Source of the DNA: Microcebus murinus
Lineage: Eukaryota; Chordata; Mammalia; Primates; Cheirogaleidae
DNA length: 64,000 nt
Assembly (NCBI RefSeq): GCF_040939455.1
Contig: NC_134107.1
Coordinates: 13,641,537 to 13,705,536 of the forward strand
Direction: 5' to 3'
Shown here: positions 39,912 through 52,018 of the stretch, in pieces
Position numbering within the stretch: position 1 is the first letter of the stretch
How the letters are laid out: every line of letters starts with the position of its first letter
Notes under the pieces: model-generated
Database searches by the model: none
What the model was told of the DNA's origin: nothing
The model's input: the letters and a program-made list of their open reading frames with translations, nothing else
Program-made: the position numbers and the translations under genes

Positions 39912-40730
39912 CTAGAACACAGAAAAGAGAAAGCACACGTGTCCAGGTCCTGTTCAAGCCGGCCAGCCCTCTGGCCGGGGCTGCCTGGATGCAAACAGGC
40001 CCGTCAGCAAGAGATAGCAGCCTTTCATCGGTGGAGCGGGATGTGAAACTTGGTGGTGCTCTACGCAGTTGACTATTTGGCACGGTGTGAATACTTTGTA
40101 GGTTACAGCCAGCTTTTTGTGGCTTGCCTGAGTCTGCCGTGGACTTCCTGGGTTGGGGCGGGGCAAGGTGCCATTTGTTCGTTCTGCTACAGTTCTCCGC
40201 AGAGCGTGATGATAGAAGCTGTTGCTGCGATTTGGTTGTGCAGCGTGGGGGCTGGGAAGAGGCCACTCAGGGTTTTGCTTCCTATCGGAAACTTGCCTCT
40301 CACGAGTGGTTAGTGATGGTCTGGGTCACATGTCTCTGAGGGCGTGTGGCAAAGTCATGCTCTGGCAGGAAGAGGTGCTTATACCAGCCCAGCATGGACC
40401 CCACGCCTGGCCTGGAAAAGGTGTACACACAGGAGCCTTGGGCCCCGAGGCACACTCAGCTCGTGGACAGACAAGCCTGTTGTCCCACTGTGTTCCCTGT
40501 AACCAAGTAATCCCCAAACTATGTTTTCTTCTCAAATCCCTGCAGCCAGGGAACTGGTCACTATTTCCTGTCCTCTGCTTGCTTCCATCTTCCCACTGCG
40601 TCTCACCCGACTCCCTTGCGCTTGAGTTTTCTGGTGTGCGTGCAGATTTGGCTTCCCTGCTCTGACTCCAGGGCCCCACCAGGAGTAGCCACTTCAAGCC
40701 AGACCTCCAGAATCGGGATCCCTGCTGTGC
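39912..40730. other. SCGB1A1 intron 1, unique part
   Basis: Intronic. The frames here (for example 40222-40697 on both strands) have no recognisable domain. The intron runs to 42658 and holds the MIR, MER1 element and microsatellite listed below. Confidence 0.6.
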
Positions 40731-40850
40731 AGCCTACTATGCCATCAGGCAAGTGACTTTACAGTTCTGTAGCTCAATTTTCTCACCTGTAAAGTGGGAA
40801 CAATGTTGCTACTTTGTAGAGTTGTCGTAAGAATGAAAAGAGATAGTCCG
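40725..40850 (+). repeat. MIR fragment in intron 1
   Basis: 'catcaggcaagtgactttac' and 'caattttctcacctgtaaag' match MIR core. Confidence 0.7.
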
Positions 40851-40861
40851 AGATGTGGCAG

Positions 40862-41470
40862 CAGCAGTCCCCAACCTTTTTGGCACCAGGGTCCTGTTTC
40901 ATGGAAGACACTTTTTCCACGGACTGGGGTAGGTGTGGGGAGATAGTTTCAGGATGATTCAAGCACATTACATTTATTCTGTACTTTATTTCTATTATTA
41001 GTACCTTATATAATGAAATAATTATACGACTCACCATATTGCAGGATCAGTGGGGAGCCCTGAGCTTGTTTTCCTGCAACTAGATGGTCCCATTTCGGGG
41101 TGATGGGAGACAGTGATTTATTGTGGTCTCTGTGCAGTCTCTCTGCTAATGGTAATCTGTATTTGCAGCTGCTCCCCAGCACTAGCACCACCGCCTCTGC
41201 TCCACTCCTGGTCACCAGGCATTAGATTCGCATAAGGAGTACACAGCCTAGATCCCTTGAATGCACAGTTTACAGTAGGGTTAGAATCCTATGAGAATCT
41301 AATGCCGCCGCTGATCTGACAGGAGGCGGGGCTCAGGCAGCGATGCGAGTGGTAGGGAGCGGCTATAAACACACATGAAGCTCTGCTCACTCACCTCCTG
41401 CTGTGCAGCCCAGCTCCTGACAGGCCACAGACTGGTATGTGTGCACGGTCCCTGGGGTTGGGGACTGTAG
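40862..41470. mobile_element. MER1-type hAT-Charlie element in intron 1
   Basis: The ends CAGCAGTCCCCAACC and GGTTGGGGACTGTAG form the terminal inverted repeat. Inside are 'ggatgattcaagcacattac', 'cttgttttcctgcaactaga', 'gagaatctaatgccgccgct' and 'gctgatctgacaggaggcgg', all in the order of the primate MER1/Charlie family. No transposase ORF. The 8-bp duplication is not convincing. Confidence 0.85.
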
Positions 41471-41934
41471 CCTGAAAGTGTTGACAGCAGTGATTGGTAC
41501 ATCGTGTTAACTAAGTTTTGGATATGATCGCTACACACACAAGTATACAGACACATCCCCGGCCCACCCCTTAATATATTTCAGTCCTGTCTTGCTGAGC
41601 CACCCACCTCTGTATACAGCACTGAGCTCTTCTATATAATTAGTATGTGTTTCAGTCCAAAATGATGTCATTTCCCCTGCAAAACAAATAAACCTCTCTG
41701 CAAAATAGTTGTTCCCACTGCTTCTTGGTTTGAATTTTCTAATCCCCCAGAGTAATAAAACTTATCTCTATGAGTATCATGAAACTTTCCAAGTGAATTA
41801 ATTGGAGTTTTGTTTATTAAAAAAAATAACAACAGCATGTTCAGATGAGAGTGGAAAAAACTGATGCAGCGTGAAAAACAGAGTTAGGTAACAAACTCCT
41901 CAAAGACAGGGGGCTTGAAGGGAGGTATGAATGA

Positions 41935-42066
41935 TCCTTCCTTCCTTCCTTCCCTCCCTCCCTCCCTCCCTCCCTTCCTTCCTTCCTTCCTTCCCTCCCT
42001 CCCTCCCTCCCTCCCTCCCTCCCTCCCTCCCTCTCTCTCTCCCTCCCTCTCTCCCCCTCTCTCTAT
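41935..42066 (+). repeat. (CCTT)n/(CCCT)n/(CTCT)n microsatellite in intron 1
   Basis: About 130 bp of pure pyrimidine tract with alternating ttcc, ccct and ctct units. It yields a Ser/Pro/Leu/Phe-only frame, which is not a gene. The tract can adopt triplex structure. Confidence 0.95.
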
Positions 42067-42664
42067 TTCTCCTTTCCTCCTAGTGACAGTAGCAACTACT
42101 CAGAGACTCCTAACGCTTTTTGTGGAGGACAAAAATGTTTAGAAAACTCCACTCTGGGTTGGCAGTTTCCCAAAGGGAAGATCCCTTTCTGGAATATTCC
42201 TCTCTGTCCAGAATGAGACACCTTGCCTTGGATTGGGTTTCTTTTGGGGACATGTGTCTCTGCAGCTCCCTTTCCAGCTCCTTTGGTTGGTAGCATGTGG
42301 TGGAGACTCCAACCCTAGAAGCTGCACTGAGGTCTCTTGGCGTCTGTCCAAGTCTGGGCTCTGAGGGGCTCATTATTTCTGTGTCATTCTTCACTGGGCG
42401 TGCTCATCCACACGGGTTCTCCTCCAGCCCTCCCTCCAGTCTGTTCCATTCCCTGGAATTCCGAGGTGGTTGTATATGGAAGATGGGGTCCTTTCCAGGT
42501 TTCCTCACACCCTTGGGGCCCTTCCCAAGTTCCCAAGACCCGGTTCTCTCAAGTCAGAATTCCGGGCCCTTCCAGCGGCTTCAGAGAGGGCACGGCAGCT
42601 CACCCCTTTTTCTGAGCAGAGCTGGGGGTACGCAGAGCTCCTGAGTTCAGGCGTGGGTACTCAC

Positions 42665-42771
42665 CAGAGCTGCAGCAGAGAGCCAGTGTGACCAGGGTGA
42701 GCGTGACAGCAAGAAGCTTCACAGTAGGAGGCTGGGGAGGCCCTGGCCTGTCTTGGTCTGGTGGTCTGGTG
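42665..42771 (-). pseudogene. SCGB1A1: SCGB1A1 exon 1 with GTG at the start position
   Basis: The 5' UTR (about 48 nt, 'accagaccaccagaccaag...cagcctcctact') is followed by GTG AAG CTT CTT GCT, where relatives have ATG. The signal peptide is otherwise intact, with one extra Leu against human, and ends at SS before the gtgagt donor; phase matches exon 2. An in-frame ATG at 42777-42779 lies only about 20 nt from the TATA box, so it is probably upstream of the transcription start. Confidence 0.85.
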
Positions 42772-42791
42772 TGACACATGCCCAGCAGGGT

Positions 42792-42801
42792 GCCTTTTAT
42801 G
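42792..42801 (-). promoter_or_regulatory. SCGB1A1: TATA box of SCGB1A1
   Basis: The minus strand reads CATAAAAGGC. Transcription would start about 28-30 nt downstream, near 42770, which gives a 5' UTR of the usual length. Farther upstream a 'ggacaaatcggttct' segment could hold FOX-type sites, but I do not assign them. Confidence 0.7.
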
Positions 42802-43279
42802 TGCTCCAGGCAGTGCCAGGAGGGAGGAGGGCAGGGCGGGGGCTCCCTGGACAAATCGGTTCTGGAACGCCCATCGGAAACCTGAGCCCCAAGTCAGGCC
42901 GCATAATGCCTGCCCCAGGCTGGCTCTGTCCCCACCCAGAACTGCTTTTGGGTCCTTTCTCTCTGATGACCAAATCGGTGGGCACCTTCAGTCCTTATCT
43001 CGCTCGACCTTTTAGTGGCCTGGACGCCGGTGACAGCTTCCTTCTTGACCTGTTCTCTCTCCTGCGCGCCCATGGCTCAGTTCTTTCCTGTTTTCCTTCT
43101 CTGACCATTCCTTCTTGTTCTCTTTCGATGTTTATTCTTTGCTGACTGTTCTTTAGTGTCAGTGGTTCCCAGGCTTTGGCCTTAGCCCGTCTTGCCTCTG
43201 GTTGCCGCGTCCTGTGGCTGCCACTTTCCTCTCCAGCACCCAGCCGGGCCCAGTCAAAGCAACTCCCCCTCGGCTTCCC
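42802..43279. other. Upstream flank of SCGB1A1
   Basis: GC-rich, no repeat boundaries recognised. The frames at 42753-43315 overlap on both strands without domains. Regulatory elements are expected here from family knowledge but not individually assigned. Confidence 0.45.
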
Positions 43280-43970
<691 letters not shown>

Positions 43971-44439
43971 AAAGACTCAATCGAGTGTCCATCCATCCAT
44001 TCGTTCAGCGTGCCCGGCACAGTGCTAGGGGCTGGGGACTGGGGTAGACGTGGGGAGGTGCTGCCTGGAGCCCCTTCAAGAAGAACTTGCCTCCTAGCTA
44101 TGAGGAGCGTGGTCGGCAGAGAGCCTCAGCGGCCAGTAACATCAAGGTCTGCCCCAGCTGCTGAGGATGGCCTTGCTCAAGGTCACACCCTTCCCGGGGC
44201 TGCTCGCATCTGGTGACCAAACAAGGGATGTAAAAGCCTGGGTGTTTCTGCACCACACAAACTCCCGTGGGTGCTACCGTCGTGCTCCCAGCCTGGCCGG
44301 TGGCGATCTCGCTGGGACTGCGTCACAGTTCAGCTTTTCCCTCCGCCCAATTCTGCTTCAGCCCCTTCCCTTTGCAGTACTGCTCCCTTATAACATTCCA
44401 GCACCCCAAACTCCGTCTCGGCAACTATTTTCTTGACTG

Positions 44440-45010
44440 CATCCATCCACGGTAGGGACACAGCGATGAACGAACCAGACCCAGATCACCACCTCCGTGG
44501 AGCTTTCCGTTAGTGGGGGAGACAGACAAGGAAACAATTGAACAAGTGAACTAATTACACACTGTGATCCGTGCTAGGGAGCGACTAAGCAGGCAGCTGG
44601 GATAGAAGAAAAGATTGAGAACTGCCCAGATGGGAGAATCCGGGCGCCTCTCTGAGCAGGCAGCGTGACGTTGAGAGCCGCAGGCAGAGAGGACTGTGGG
44701 CAGAAGGGACAGCCAGCACCCAGGTCCTAAGGTCAGAAGGACTCCGTTGTGCCTGAGGATCACAAACGGGCTGCCACACCTGGAGCCGCAGTGTACAAGA
44801 TGTGCAGGACCAGCAGGGGCCAGATCACCCAAGGCCTCGTGCTAAGGTCTTTATTATGCTCAGAGTCATGGAAAGCTCTGGAAGGGCTTCAAGTAGGGAG
44901 TGACGTGGTCTGATTTCCCTTCTGGTGAGATGACCCTGACGTGGGCAGCTGGGGACATGGGTGCTCTTTTCTGACGTGGAGGAAACTTGGGGACAGCAGT
45001 GCTGGGGACA
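44440..45010 (-). repeat. L2 LINE fragment, inverted
   Basis: 'gatgaacgaaccagacccag', 'aggaccagcaggggccagat', 'tcatggaaagctctggaagg' and 'agtgacgtggtctgatttcc' match the reverse complement of L2. The minus frames 44551-45064 fall inside it. Confidence 0.7.
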
Positions 45011-45320
45011 GAAGCAGAAGCAGAGTGATGCCTTGTCTGGCAGGCGGCTCTGATCAGCGGTCACTCTCCCCGCGGGCCTCTCTGTAGCCCTCTATTCAGA
45101 GCCTCCGCTGTCCTGTGTTTTAACTTTGCAATTCTTTATATCCTTGTACGACTTCTGTACTTGACTGAACTTCTTTAGGGCTGAGGCCTCTGTAAGCCAA
45201 GGTGTGTCATGCTTGCTAAACAGGAACCCCTGGAATGAACCAGAGCATGAGGTCTTTGCATCATGTGATAGTTGGAAGCCGTGGTGATGCCTGCACTGTC
45301 CCACTCAGAGAGGCCTTAAC
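45010..45320. other. Intergenic, no gene seen
   Basis: No repeat or exon recognised. Confidence 0.4.
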
Positions 45321-45329
45321 ATGGTTAAG

Positions 45330-46056
45330 AGTGCAGGTTCTAAACTAGCCACCCATAAACACTTGTCCACTAAGTTACTGCGTGTCCATACAGTGAAACA
45401 CTGTGTAGCTGAAAAAACAGAGAAGGAAGATCTGAACTGATAATGAAACGGTCTCCAAGGCCATTCGCAAAGGGGAAAAACAAGGCGCGGAACAGAGTGA
45501 AATAGAACAAACAGAACCCACGTGGGTATTCGCTTGTACAGGCCAACATATCTCCAAAGTGGGTGGGAATGGTTGCTTTCAGAAAGGAGAAACATTTGGA
45601 GGGAGCCAGGGAAAGAGGGAGACTTTTCACTGTAAACACTTTTATACCCTTTGAGTTTAGAAGCATAACAATAGATTACCGATTTATAACACATTTTTAA
45701 AAATAGAGAACAGGTCTGACACATGCTATGTTATGCGTGAACCTCGAGGACATCATGCGAGTGAAATAGGCAAGTCACAAAACGTCAAATCCTGTGTAAT
45801 TCCCACTTACATGCGGTACCTAGAGTCGTCAAATTCATAGAGACAGAAAGTAGAATGGTGCTTATTCAGAGCTGGGGAAGGGGACCGTGAGGACAGAGTT
45901 TCAGTTGTGCAAGATGGAAAAGAGTTCTGGAGATGGATAGTGGTGATGGTATTTAATTCTACTGAACCTAATTTTCCACTTAAAATTGGTTGGGGTGGTA
46001 CATTTTTTGTTATGTGTATTTTACTGCAATTAAAAGTTGTAATAAAAAGAGAGAAC
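45330..46056 (+). repeat. Old L1 LINE 3' UTR fragments
   Basis: 'gaaacactgtgtagctgaaa', 'gacttttcactgtaaacact', 'gcgagtgaaataggcaagtc', 'ttcatagagacagaaagtag' and 'gtattttactgcaattaaaa' are L1M-type 3' UTR sequence ending in an A-rich tail. Confidence 0.8.
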
Positions 46057-46059
46057 CGG

Positions 46060-46280
46060 TTTGAGAACGAGACTGCTTGGGTTGAATCCCAGACCCATGG
46101 CTTATTAACTGTATCATCATGGGCAAAGAACCTCACCCCTCCCTGCCTTGATTTCCTTGTCTATATAAGGAGGATAGCACTATAATCTGCTGCATCTGGC
46201 CACGGGAGCTGGATCTGTGTGAAGTGCCTTGCGTGGCACCTGGCATGGAGAACGTGCTCAGTGGAGGTGGCTCTTGGGTG
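46060..46280 (+). repeat. MIR SINE
   Basis: 'gacccatggcttattaactg', 'cttgatttccttgtctatat' and 'gcacctggcatggagaacgt' follow MIR order. Confidence 0.65.
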
Positions 46281-49200
46281 GGCAGGGCTGCTTTGGGGCT
46301 GGGCCTGGCATTAGGATGAGCTTTTCCTTTGTTCCTGAGCCACCCTGCTGTGTCCATAAAACCACCTGGGGTCTTAGCTGAGCCCAACTCCTGGGCCTGG
46401 GCGGGGTTGAGAGGTGAGGGTACCTCCAGAAAGAGTTCTTCCGAGGTCCCCCTGTGAGGCGCCCCTGCGGGAAAGCTGTGGGGCCTAGAATGCCCAAGAG
46501 TGTGTGGTATACCCACCTTTGAGTCGAGTGAGGGTGTCTCCCTGTATCCTCCCCCAAACCAGCTGTTAGACGGGGGTGGGGTGTCTTCTGGATGCCTGGA
46601 TGACCAGTGGCTGTGCCGAGAATGGCCCGATGAATGTCATTGAGACAGGTCATCGGGTCAAGAGCTTTAAGACGCAGCCTCATGAAAGCCTCATGTGCTT
46701 TGCTACCTCTCTAAGGCCGTGTGGCGGGAATCGTGCATGTCCTCTTCTTGTTTCTGTCATTTCTCTCTGTGTGCCCCTTCTCTGACTGCTTTGTCCCTCC
46801 ATGTTCATTCTTGGGCCTTCTTTACCCCTCCCCCTCCCCCCTTCCCCGGTTCATGGCCTTGGACAAAGCACAGGTGCCTTCCTCCCCTCTGTCCTCGGAG
46901 GGCCCTTCCGGACCTGTCAGCCTATGGTCCTGGACCTTCTCTCTCTTGCCCCGCTTCCTCTGGGACCATCAGGGTCCTGAAGTTTCGTTATTTCCCTCAT
47001 TTGGGGACTATCACAGATTCAGGGTGGTTATGCCACCAAGTTTATTTGTCAGGCACTTACCTAAGATTCAAGAAACTCACTGAAGGCTGAAAAGAAAACC
47101 TCCATAATATTAAGTGCCTTTTTCCTTCTGGGTTTGGCTCCGGGTCCAACCAGCTGGTCTCTGGAGGCCAGCCCATCTTTAGGGCTTCAGGTCCCCACCT
47201 CTCTTGGGGACCGTTGAAACGTGTGGCTGCTGGACCACCTGGGGCTCTTCCAGGGTTGCCCCTAGTGGGTCCCTCTGTGGGCAGTGGCTTGTCTGGCTGG
47301 GGCTGCGGTGACAGCAGTAGGACCCTGGGGTCTCCCAGGCACATGGTCCCTAGCCTGAAACTCTGCTCTCTACCTTCCGCCTTCACAGCTCACGGTCCTG
47401 GGGCCAGGAGACCTGGCACCTGCATCTTTGAGGAATGAAAGAGCTAGAGGGAGAGAGAGAGAGATGGGTGCAATGCCATGTGGGGAGATGGAGGTTGCTC
47501 TGGGAGTGGAGAAGGGCTGTCCCAGGTGAGGCAGCAGGGCAGAGCAGGGAGGACGCATGGAGGGCTAGCATTTGAGCTGCCTCTTGTGGATGGGCAGTGC
47601 CGGGGGTTGGGGTGAAGCAAGGGATGTGCCAGGGGAGGAAGCCACTCGAGGGGAGGCCCAGGCTCAGGAGGGGACATGGTCCCCTTTCGTACCTACTTTC
47701 GTGGAACAGATGAGATGGAAGGTACGAGAAAGCCCTGGGTCGGGCTGGCGGTGAGGGGCCTTGGTGCTAAGCAGACAAGTGTGGGCTGGAACCCAGAGTG
47801 CGGGGATCTGGCCAGACCCTGCTCTGCACCAGGAACTGCTGTTTCCCGCTGCTGGCGGAGGGCCCCTGGCCTGGCCGTGCAGACGCCAGCCTCTGCTGTG
47901 CCCGGGGCGTTGGCTTCCCAGGCCTGGCTGGGGGGCACCGGGCTTCTAGGCGCAAGGCTGGAGATTTGTCCCCACTCTGGGTGAGAGCTCGCCTGCCACC
48001 ACCAAGTGTCCCAGACAGGTGCTTCTGTCTGGCCCTGGGAGACCCCTGCGTGGCAGGGGGGTGTTTCCTTCCCCTGCCTCAGGAGCCTGCAAAGCTCGCA
48101 ATTTTCTGAACTGCCACCTGGGACCCGGAGGCAAAAAGTGTTAGTGGAGGCTTAGGGCACAGAGCTTGGTAAACCTTAACATGTGCTCCCCAAATCCTTA
48201 AGCTGTACACATGACAAGTTCCAGGTCAGAACCCTCAAGCCTGCCTTAGCAGGTGGTAAGGGCCGAGACCCGCCATTTCAGGCTGCATGTGGGCAGTTAC
48301 ATGGTCACTGTGCAAAGACAGCCGGTTTTGGGGCATGACAAGAAACCCGCTTCTTAGCACGGTGGGGGTGGCAGTGATTCAGCTCCTGCCAGCCCCTGCA
48401 CCCCCAGACCCCATGTCAGCTGCTCCTTGCTCCAGGGGAGCCCTGATCCATAGCTGGGGACATGGCCAGGGAGCCTGCCACTTCCCTGGGCTCCAGCTGG
48501 GGTGGAGTGGGCACCTCGGGCCTGGCTCTGGCCTTTGAGAAAGGAGCAGGGGAAAGAGCCTCACCCAGAGCCTGAGGGAGGGATGGTGTCGAGGGGCCTG
48601 GAAGCCTCACCAGGTATTTGGACTGTGCGGCCCCAGGCCTGCCGGCCCCTCCCGCATGCATGGGCTGTGTGTGGGTGCACGTGTGGGTGCCAGGTTGCTG
48701 AGCCACATCCATGCCCCTTGGTGGTGGGAGAGGCTGGGCCAGCCGCAGCCCCCAGCCTGTGCTGCTGGAAGGTGTTGGCTGAGACCACATGCTCACCCTA
48801 ATGAGCAGGAAGTGGGGTGCAGCCGTCCTGGCAGCTGGCTTCCTGCAAGTCCCAGCATGGCCCAGAAAACAGGTTGGCAGCCCTAGGCGGGCCATTCTGA
48901 GTCTATCTGTCTGGCTGGGCCACAGGCTTGGGTCAGCTCCTGGGGTCAGCTCCCGGGGCAGGCTGTGGAGGTCACCCTCCTCCCTCCGCTCTGCGTGTCT
49001 GGCTCTGGGATTGCTTGGAAAGTAGTTCCCTCGCAGAGCAGACCTCTCCTTGTGGGTTTGGTCCATTCTCTTCTGCCTTGGGGTCTCCTTGGCCTGACCC
49101 CTACATGGACCCAGGGCTCTCCCAGGAGGGTCCCAGCAACGTCTGGACATTCCAGCCTTTTTGTCCACGAGTCACGATGCCTAGGGCCTGTGAGCCTTTA

Positions 49201-49820
49201 GAGGTCCTAAAAAATTGTCATGTGTCTTTTGGCTCCAAAATATAAATGGAAAAATCTCAAAATCGTACTCGATGGATAGTTACCTAGGTAACATTATCTC
49301 AACTAGTTAACCGCAATTCAGTCCAACTATTACATAGCTGTATGTAAATGCAGTAAAGCTTAAATCACATGAACCAAATGCATAATCTGTTCCTAGGATC
49401 AAAATGATTAATTTTATACAAGTCCCTCAAAAAAAGTTTATAGCCAACATTATACTCATTGTGAGGAGTGTGCGTATTTTAGTGCTTTGCAAGAGTGGAG
49501 TGGGAACATCAGTAGTGAGGTGCCTCGTGTCCTGCTCTCCCAGTGCCTGCGGCTGTGACCAGGGAACAGAGGAAGGCCCTGGGCAGGGAGGGGTCAGAGG
49601 GAACAACACCCCAGCGTCCTCTCGTCCCACCCTCTGCTCTGTGGCCAGAGCCTTTTCCACTGGCCCAGCACGACTGGCTCCCAGCAACAAGGAGCCCGGG
49701 CTGTGTGGTCCTTAGTGGGCAGCCTCCTGGGACACAGAGCAGAGCAGAGAAAGGTGGCGAGTGGAAGGGGGGGTGAGTGTCAAATACAGAGTGACCAGCA
49801 CACAATGGCCTCATTCTACA
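46280..49820. other. GC-rich spacer, no gene supported
   Basis: About 3.5 kb of mostly GC-rich DNA produces many overlapping frames on both strands, the longest 250 residues on the minus strand at 48416-49168. Several phases are open at once, none shows a domain or signal peptide, and no exon set is apparent. An AT-rich interval at 49205-49460 is different in composition and unidentified. Confidence 0.5.
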
Positions 49821-49829
49821 CGGACGGCC

Positions 49830-50010
49830 CTGGACTTCGATTTTCCCACTTAATGTTGTGCCTCGGATATCTTTCACTGCCTTGGCACTGATGCTTCTGC
49901 CTTTTTTCATCTTGCAGAATGTCCCTTTGCCTGGATGGAATATAACGGGATTTACCGGTACCTTATTGATGGACGCTTGCACTATGGCCGGCTTTTCCAC
50001 CATTACAAGC
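49830..50010 (-). repeat. Old L1-like fragment
   Basis: 'cccacttaatgttgtgcctc', 'ggatatctttcactgccttg' and 'ttattgatggacgcttgcac' resemble the reverse complement of old L1 or a related interspersed repeat. Confidence 0.5.
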
Positions 50011-51240
50011 CGCGTGGCACGTGGCCCCTCCCACCCTGGGGACTCTTTCTGTAGGAAGATGCCTGGATTTAGAGAAGCCAACGCCCTTCTGTCCCCATGG
50101 CAGAGGGGTTGTTGGTGGTGGTCCCAGGGTCTGGGGAGGAGGGAGTGACAGCGTATCAGAGGTGGGGGGGTGTGGGCGTCAACTGTTCTGGTTTTCCACA
50201 GGGATCTTGGTCATTTTCCCAGTTTGTCACTTGACCCCCAAATGAGGGTGGTAGTGGCATATAGAAAGTCGGCAGAGGTGTTCACCGCCACTCAGCACGG
50301 GCGTCCCTGCGGGCTGTGGAGCGGCGGCATCCTGTGGGGCCCCACCACCCCATCTGCAAGCGGTGCCCAGGCACGAAGGGACCTGGCTCTCGTTGTTTCT
50401 GGAGGTGGAGCCCAGAGTGTCAGGGAGCACAGGGGTGGGCTTCACCTGTTGGGTTCTGGGCACGCTCCTGCTTCCCGGGCCAGGCGGGCGCAGTGCTCCT
50501 TGAGCGCTCGGTGGGGCAGGAGGTGGTGGGACCTGGGCACGCACCTCCCCAGGGCGAGGGCGCCCGCAGAACCGGCAGGTTCTTTGCTGTGGGATGAACT
50601 CTTTCGAGGGGTGAGGATGATAAAGCTGATGGAAAACCCTGCTCTGCAGGTGGAAACTGGTTCCCCTCCATTTTATAGGCCAACTCGGGATTTGGGCAGC
50701 AGACGTGGGGTTGCTGGCAGAGTGACACGATCACTTGCTGACCTTTGCCAGGCTGCGTGTTCGCTGTACTGCTCACTTCTGCAGGTTCTTTGTTCTGCGG
50801 TGAGTCACCAGGTCCTGCCCTCTGCGCCCGTCTGCCCTCTCCCACCTTCCCTGCCCGGAGCCTGTTCCCACTCGTGCATTTGGCAGGTCACCGCCGAGGG
50901 CCCCCCCACGGTGGCTGGTGCCCTCAGGGTGGGCTGTACAGAGCTGAGACACAGGTCAGGGCCAGCTCCGCTGCTGAGTGGCTCTGCGGGGCTGCAGTTG
51001 CCCCACGAGCACAGGGAGGGGTAGCGAAGACCACCCGGGGCTCCTTCCTCCGGGCCCTAATAGTCTCAGGCCCAGTGAGGCTCCACCCAGAGGGGCCCGG
51101 TGAGCCCCTGGCCCGGAGTCCCGGCCAATGGCCTGATGCTGTCCCATCTGGGCACCTTGTCACTTCTGGTTCATCAGGGTGCACAGGTGATTCAGGTCTT
51201 CAAATGCAAGTGTTCACAAAACGAAATAGAACTTCCCTTT
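50010..51240. other. GC-rich spacer, no gene supported
   Basis: The 284-residue plus frame at 50170-51024 overlaps frames on both strands, lacks any domain and shows no conserved start context. I treat it as chance. Confidence 0.45.
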
Positions 51241-51670
51241 CTCTCTCTCTCTCTCTTTATTTTTATAGCAAATACAGTTATATTTTATATAAAATACATA
51301 TGTAATATATATTTATTACCTATCAATATATTATCTATTACATAATATGTGATATAATATTTATATTATAACTAATACACCTAAAATAAAATGTAATTTC
51401 AATGTCTTAATCTTGCCCATCTTGGGGATCCCCTCCCCAGGGTTGTGCCTGACTTCTAAGGGCTTGGTGTTGGCATATGTATATGGTATATATATAAAAT
51501 CATTCTAATGAAAAACAATAAATATCAGAGCACACACAGATATATATATACACATATATAAACACAACTGTTTATTCAATTGTTTATATATTTACCTAAC
51601 TGGACTTTGATCATTTGGTTATTGTCTCATTATTAATATTTTATATAAATAATTATCCAATAACAAAGAA
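51240..51670. repeat. (CT)n run and AT-rich low-complexity region
   Basis: A ctctctctctctctc run at about 51239-51256 is followed by about 400 bp of A/T-dominated sequence with 'tatatatataaaatc' type words. It contrasts sharply with the GC-rich flanks. Origin unknown, possibly a degraded L1. Confidence 0.7.
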
Positions 51671-51671
51671 A

Positions 51672-52018
51672 TAAGTTGTTTGTTTTTGTTTTTTGAGACA
51701 GAGTCTTGCTCTGTACCCCGGGCTAGAGTGCTGTGGCATTAGTCTAACTCACAGCAACCTCAAACTCCTGGGTTCAAGCTATCCTCTTGCCTCAGCTTTC
51801 CGAGTAGCTGGGACTACAGGCATGCGCCACCATGCCCGGCTAATTTTTTCTATATATTTTTAGTTGTCCAGCTAATTTCTTTCTATTTTTAGTAGAGACG
51901 GGGTCTCTCGCTGTTGCTGAAGCTGGTCTTGAACTCCTGACCTCAAACGAGCCTCCCGCCTGGGCCTCCCAAAGCGCAATGTGCTAGGATTGCAGGTGTG
52001 AGTCACCACTCCTAGCCT
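51672..52018 (-). repeat. Alu SINE
   Basis: ttgttttttgagacagagtc ... 'ccatgcccggctaatttttt' ... 'gagtcaccactcctagcc'. The linker has 'agttgtccagctaatttctt'. One of only two Alus right of 40 kb. Confidence 0.92.

Larger units (their letters stand above)
39205..42771 (-). pseudogene. SCGB1A1: SCGB1A1 (uteroglobin/CC10), probably inactivated
   Basis: This is a three-exon secretoglobin on the minus strand. In other mammals SCGB1A1 is a small secreted homodimer of airway club cells that binds hydrophobic ligands. Exon 1 encodes a signal peptide (KLLAVTLTLVTLALCCSS). Exon 2 encodes ASAKICPSF (first dimer cysteine), then SPNWDMRNAA. Exon 3 encodes QSSMCD and a stop (second cysteine). Order, phases and the neighbour ASRGL1 fit human SCGB1A1. 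Two lesions are visible. The initiator position is GTG (42720-42722). Exon 2 is 190 bp rather than the family's 188, with the frame broken near 39772-39781 and a stop at 39724-39726. Downstream of the break the other frame still reads DTLPEKTRGDIFRLM, clearly secretoglobin. Promoter, splice sites and poly(A) signal remain, so any inactivation is recent. Assembly error is the alternative. Confidence 0.85.

Noticed and set aside
41915..42142. Ser/Leu/Pro repetitive frame
   Set aside because: It is read across a pyrimidine microsatellite in the SCGB1A1 intron.
42600..42854. Continuous minus frame through SCGB1A1 exon 1 as an intronless gene
   Set aside because: It includes a TATA box and intron sequence. 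The true exon ends at the gtgagt donor at 42664-42659.
47261..47290. Third CTCF-like motif (gcccctagtggg)
   Set aside because: One base short in the G run compared with the consensus, so too weak to call.
48416..49168. 250-residue minus-strand frame
   Set aside because: Low-complexity Pro/Arg/Gln sequence overlapping plus-strand frames. No splice or domain support.
50170..51024. 284-residue plus-strand frame
   Set aside because: The region is GC-rich with several phases open at once. No domain or signal peptide, and the codons do not resemble any family I know.
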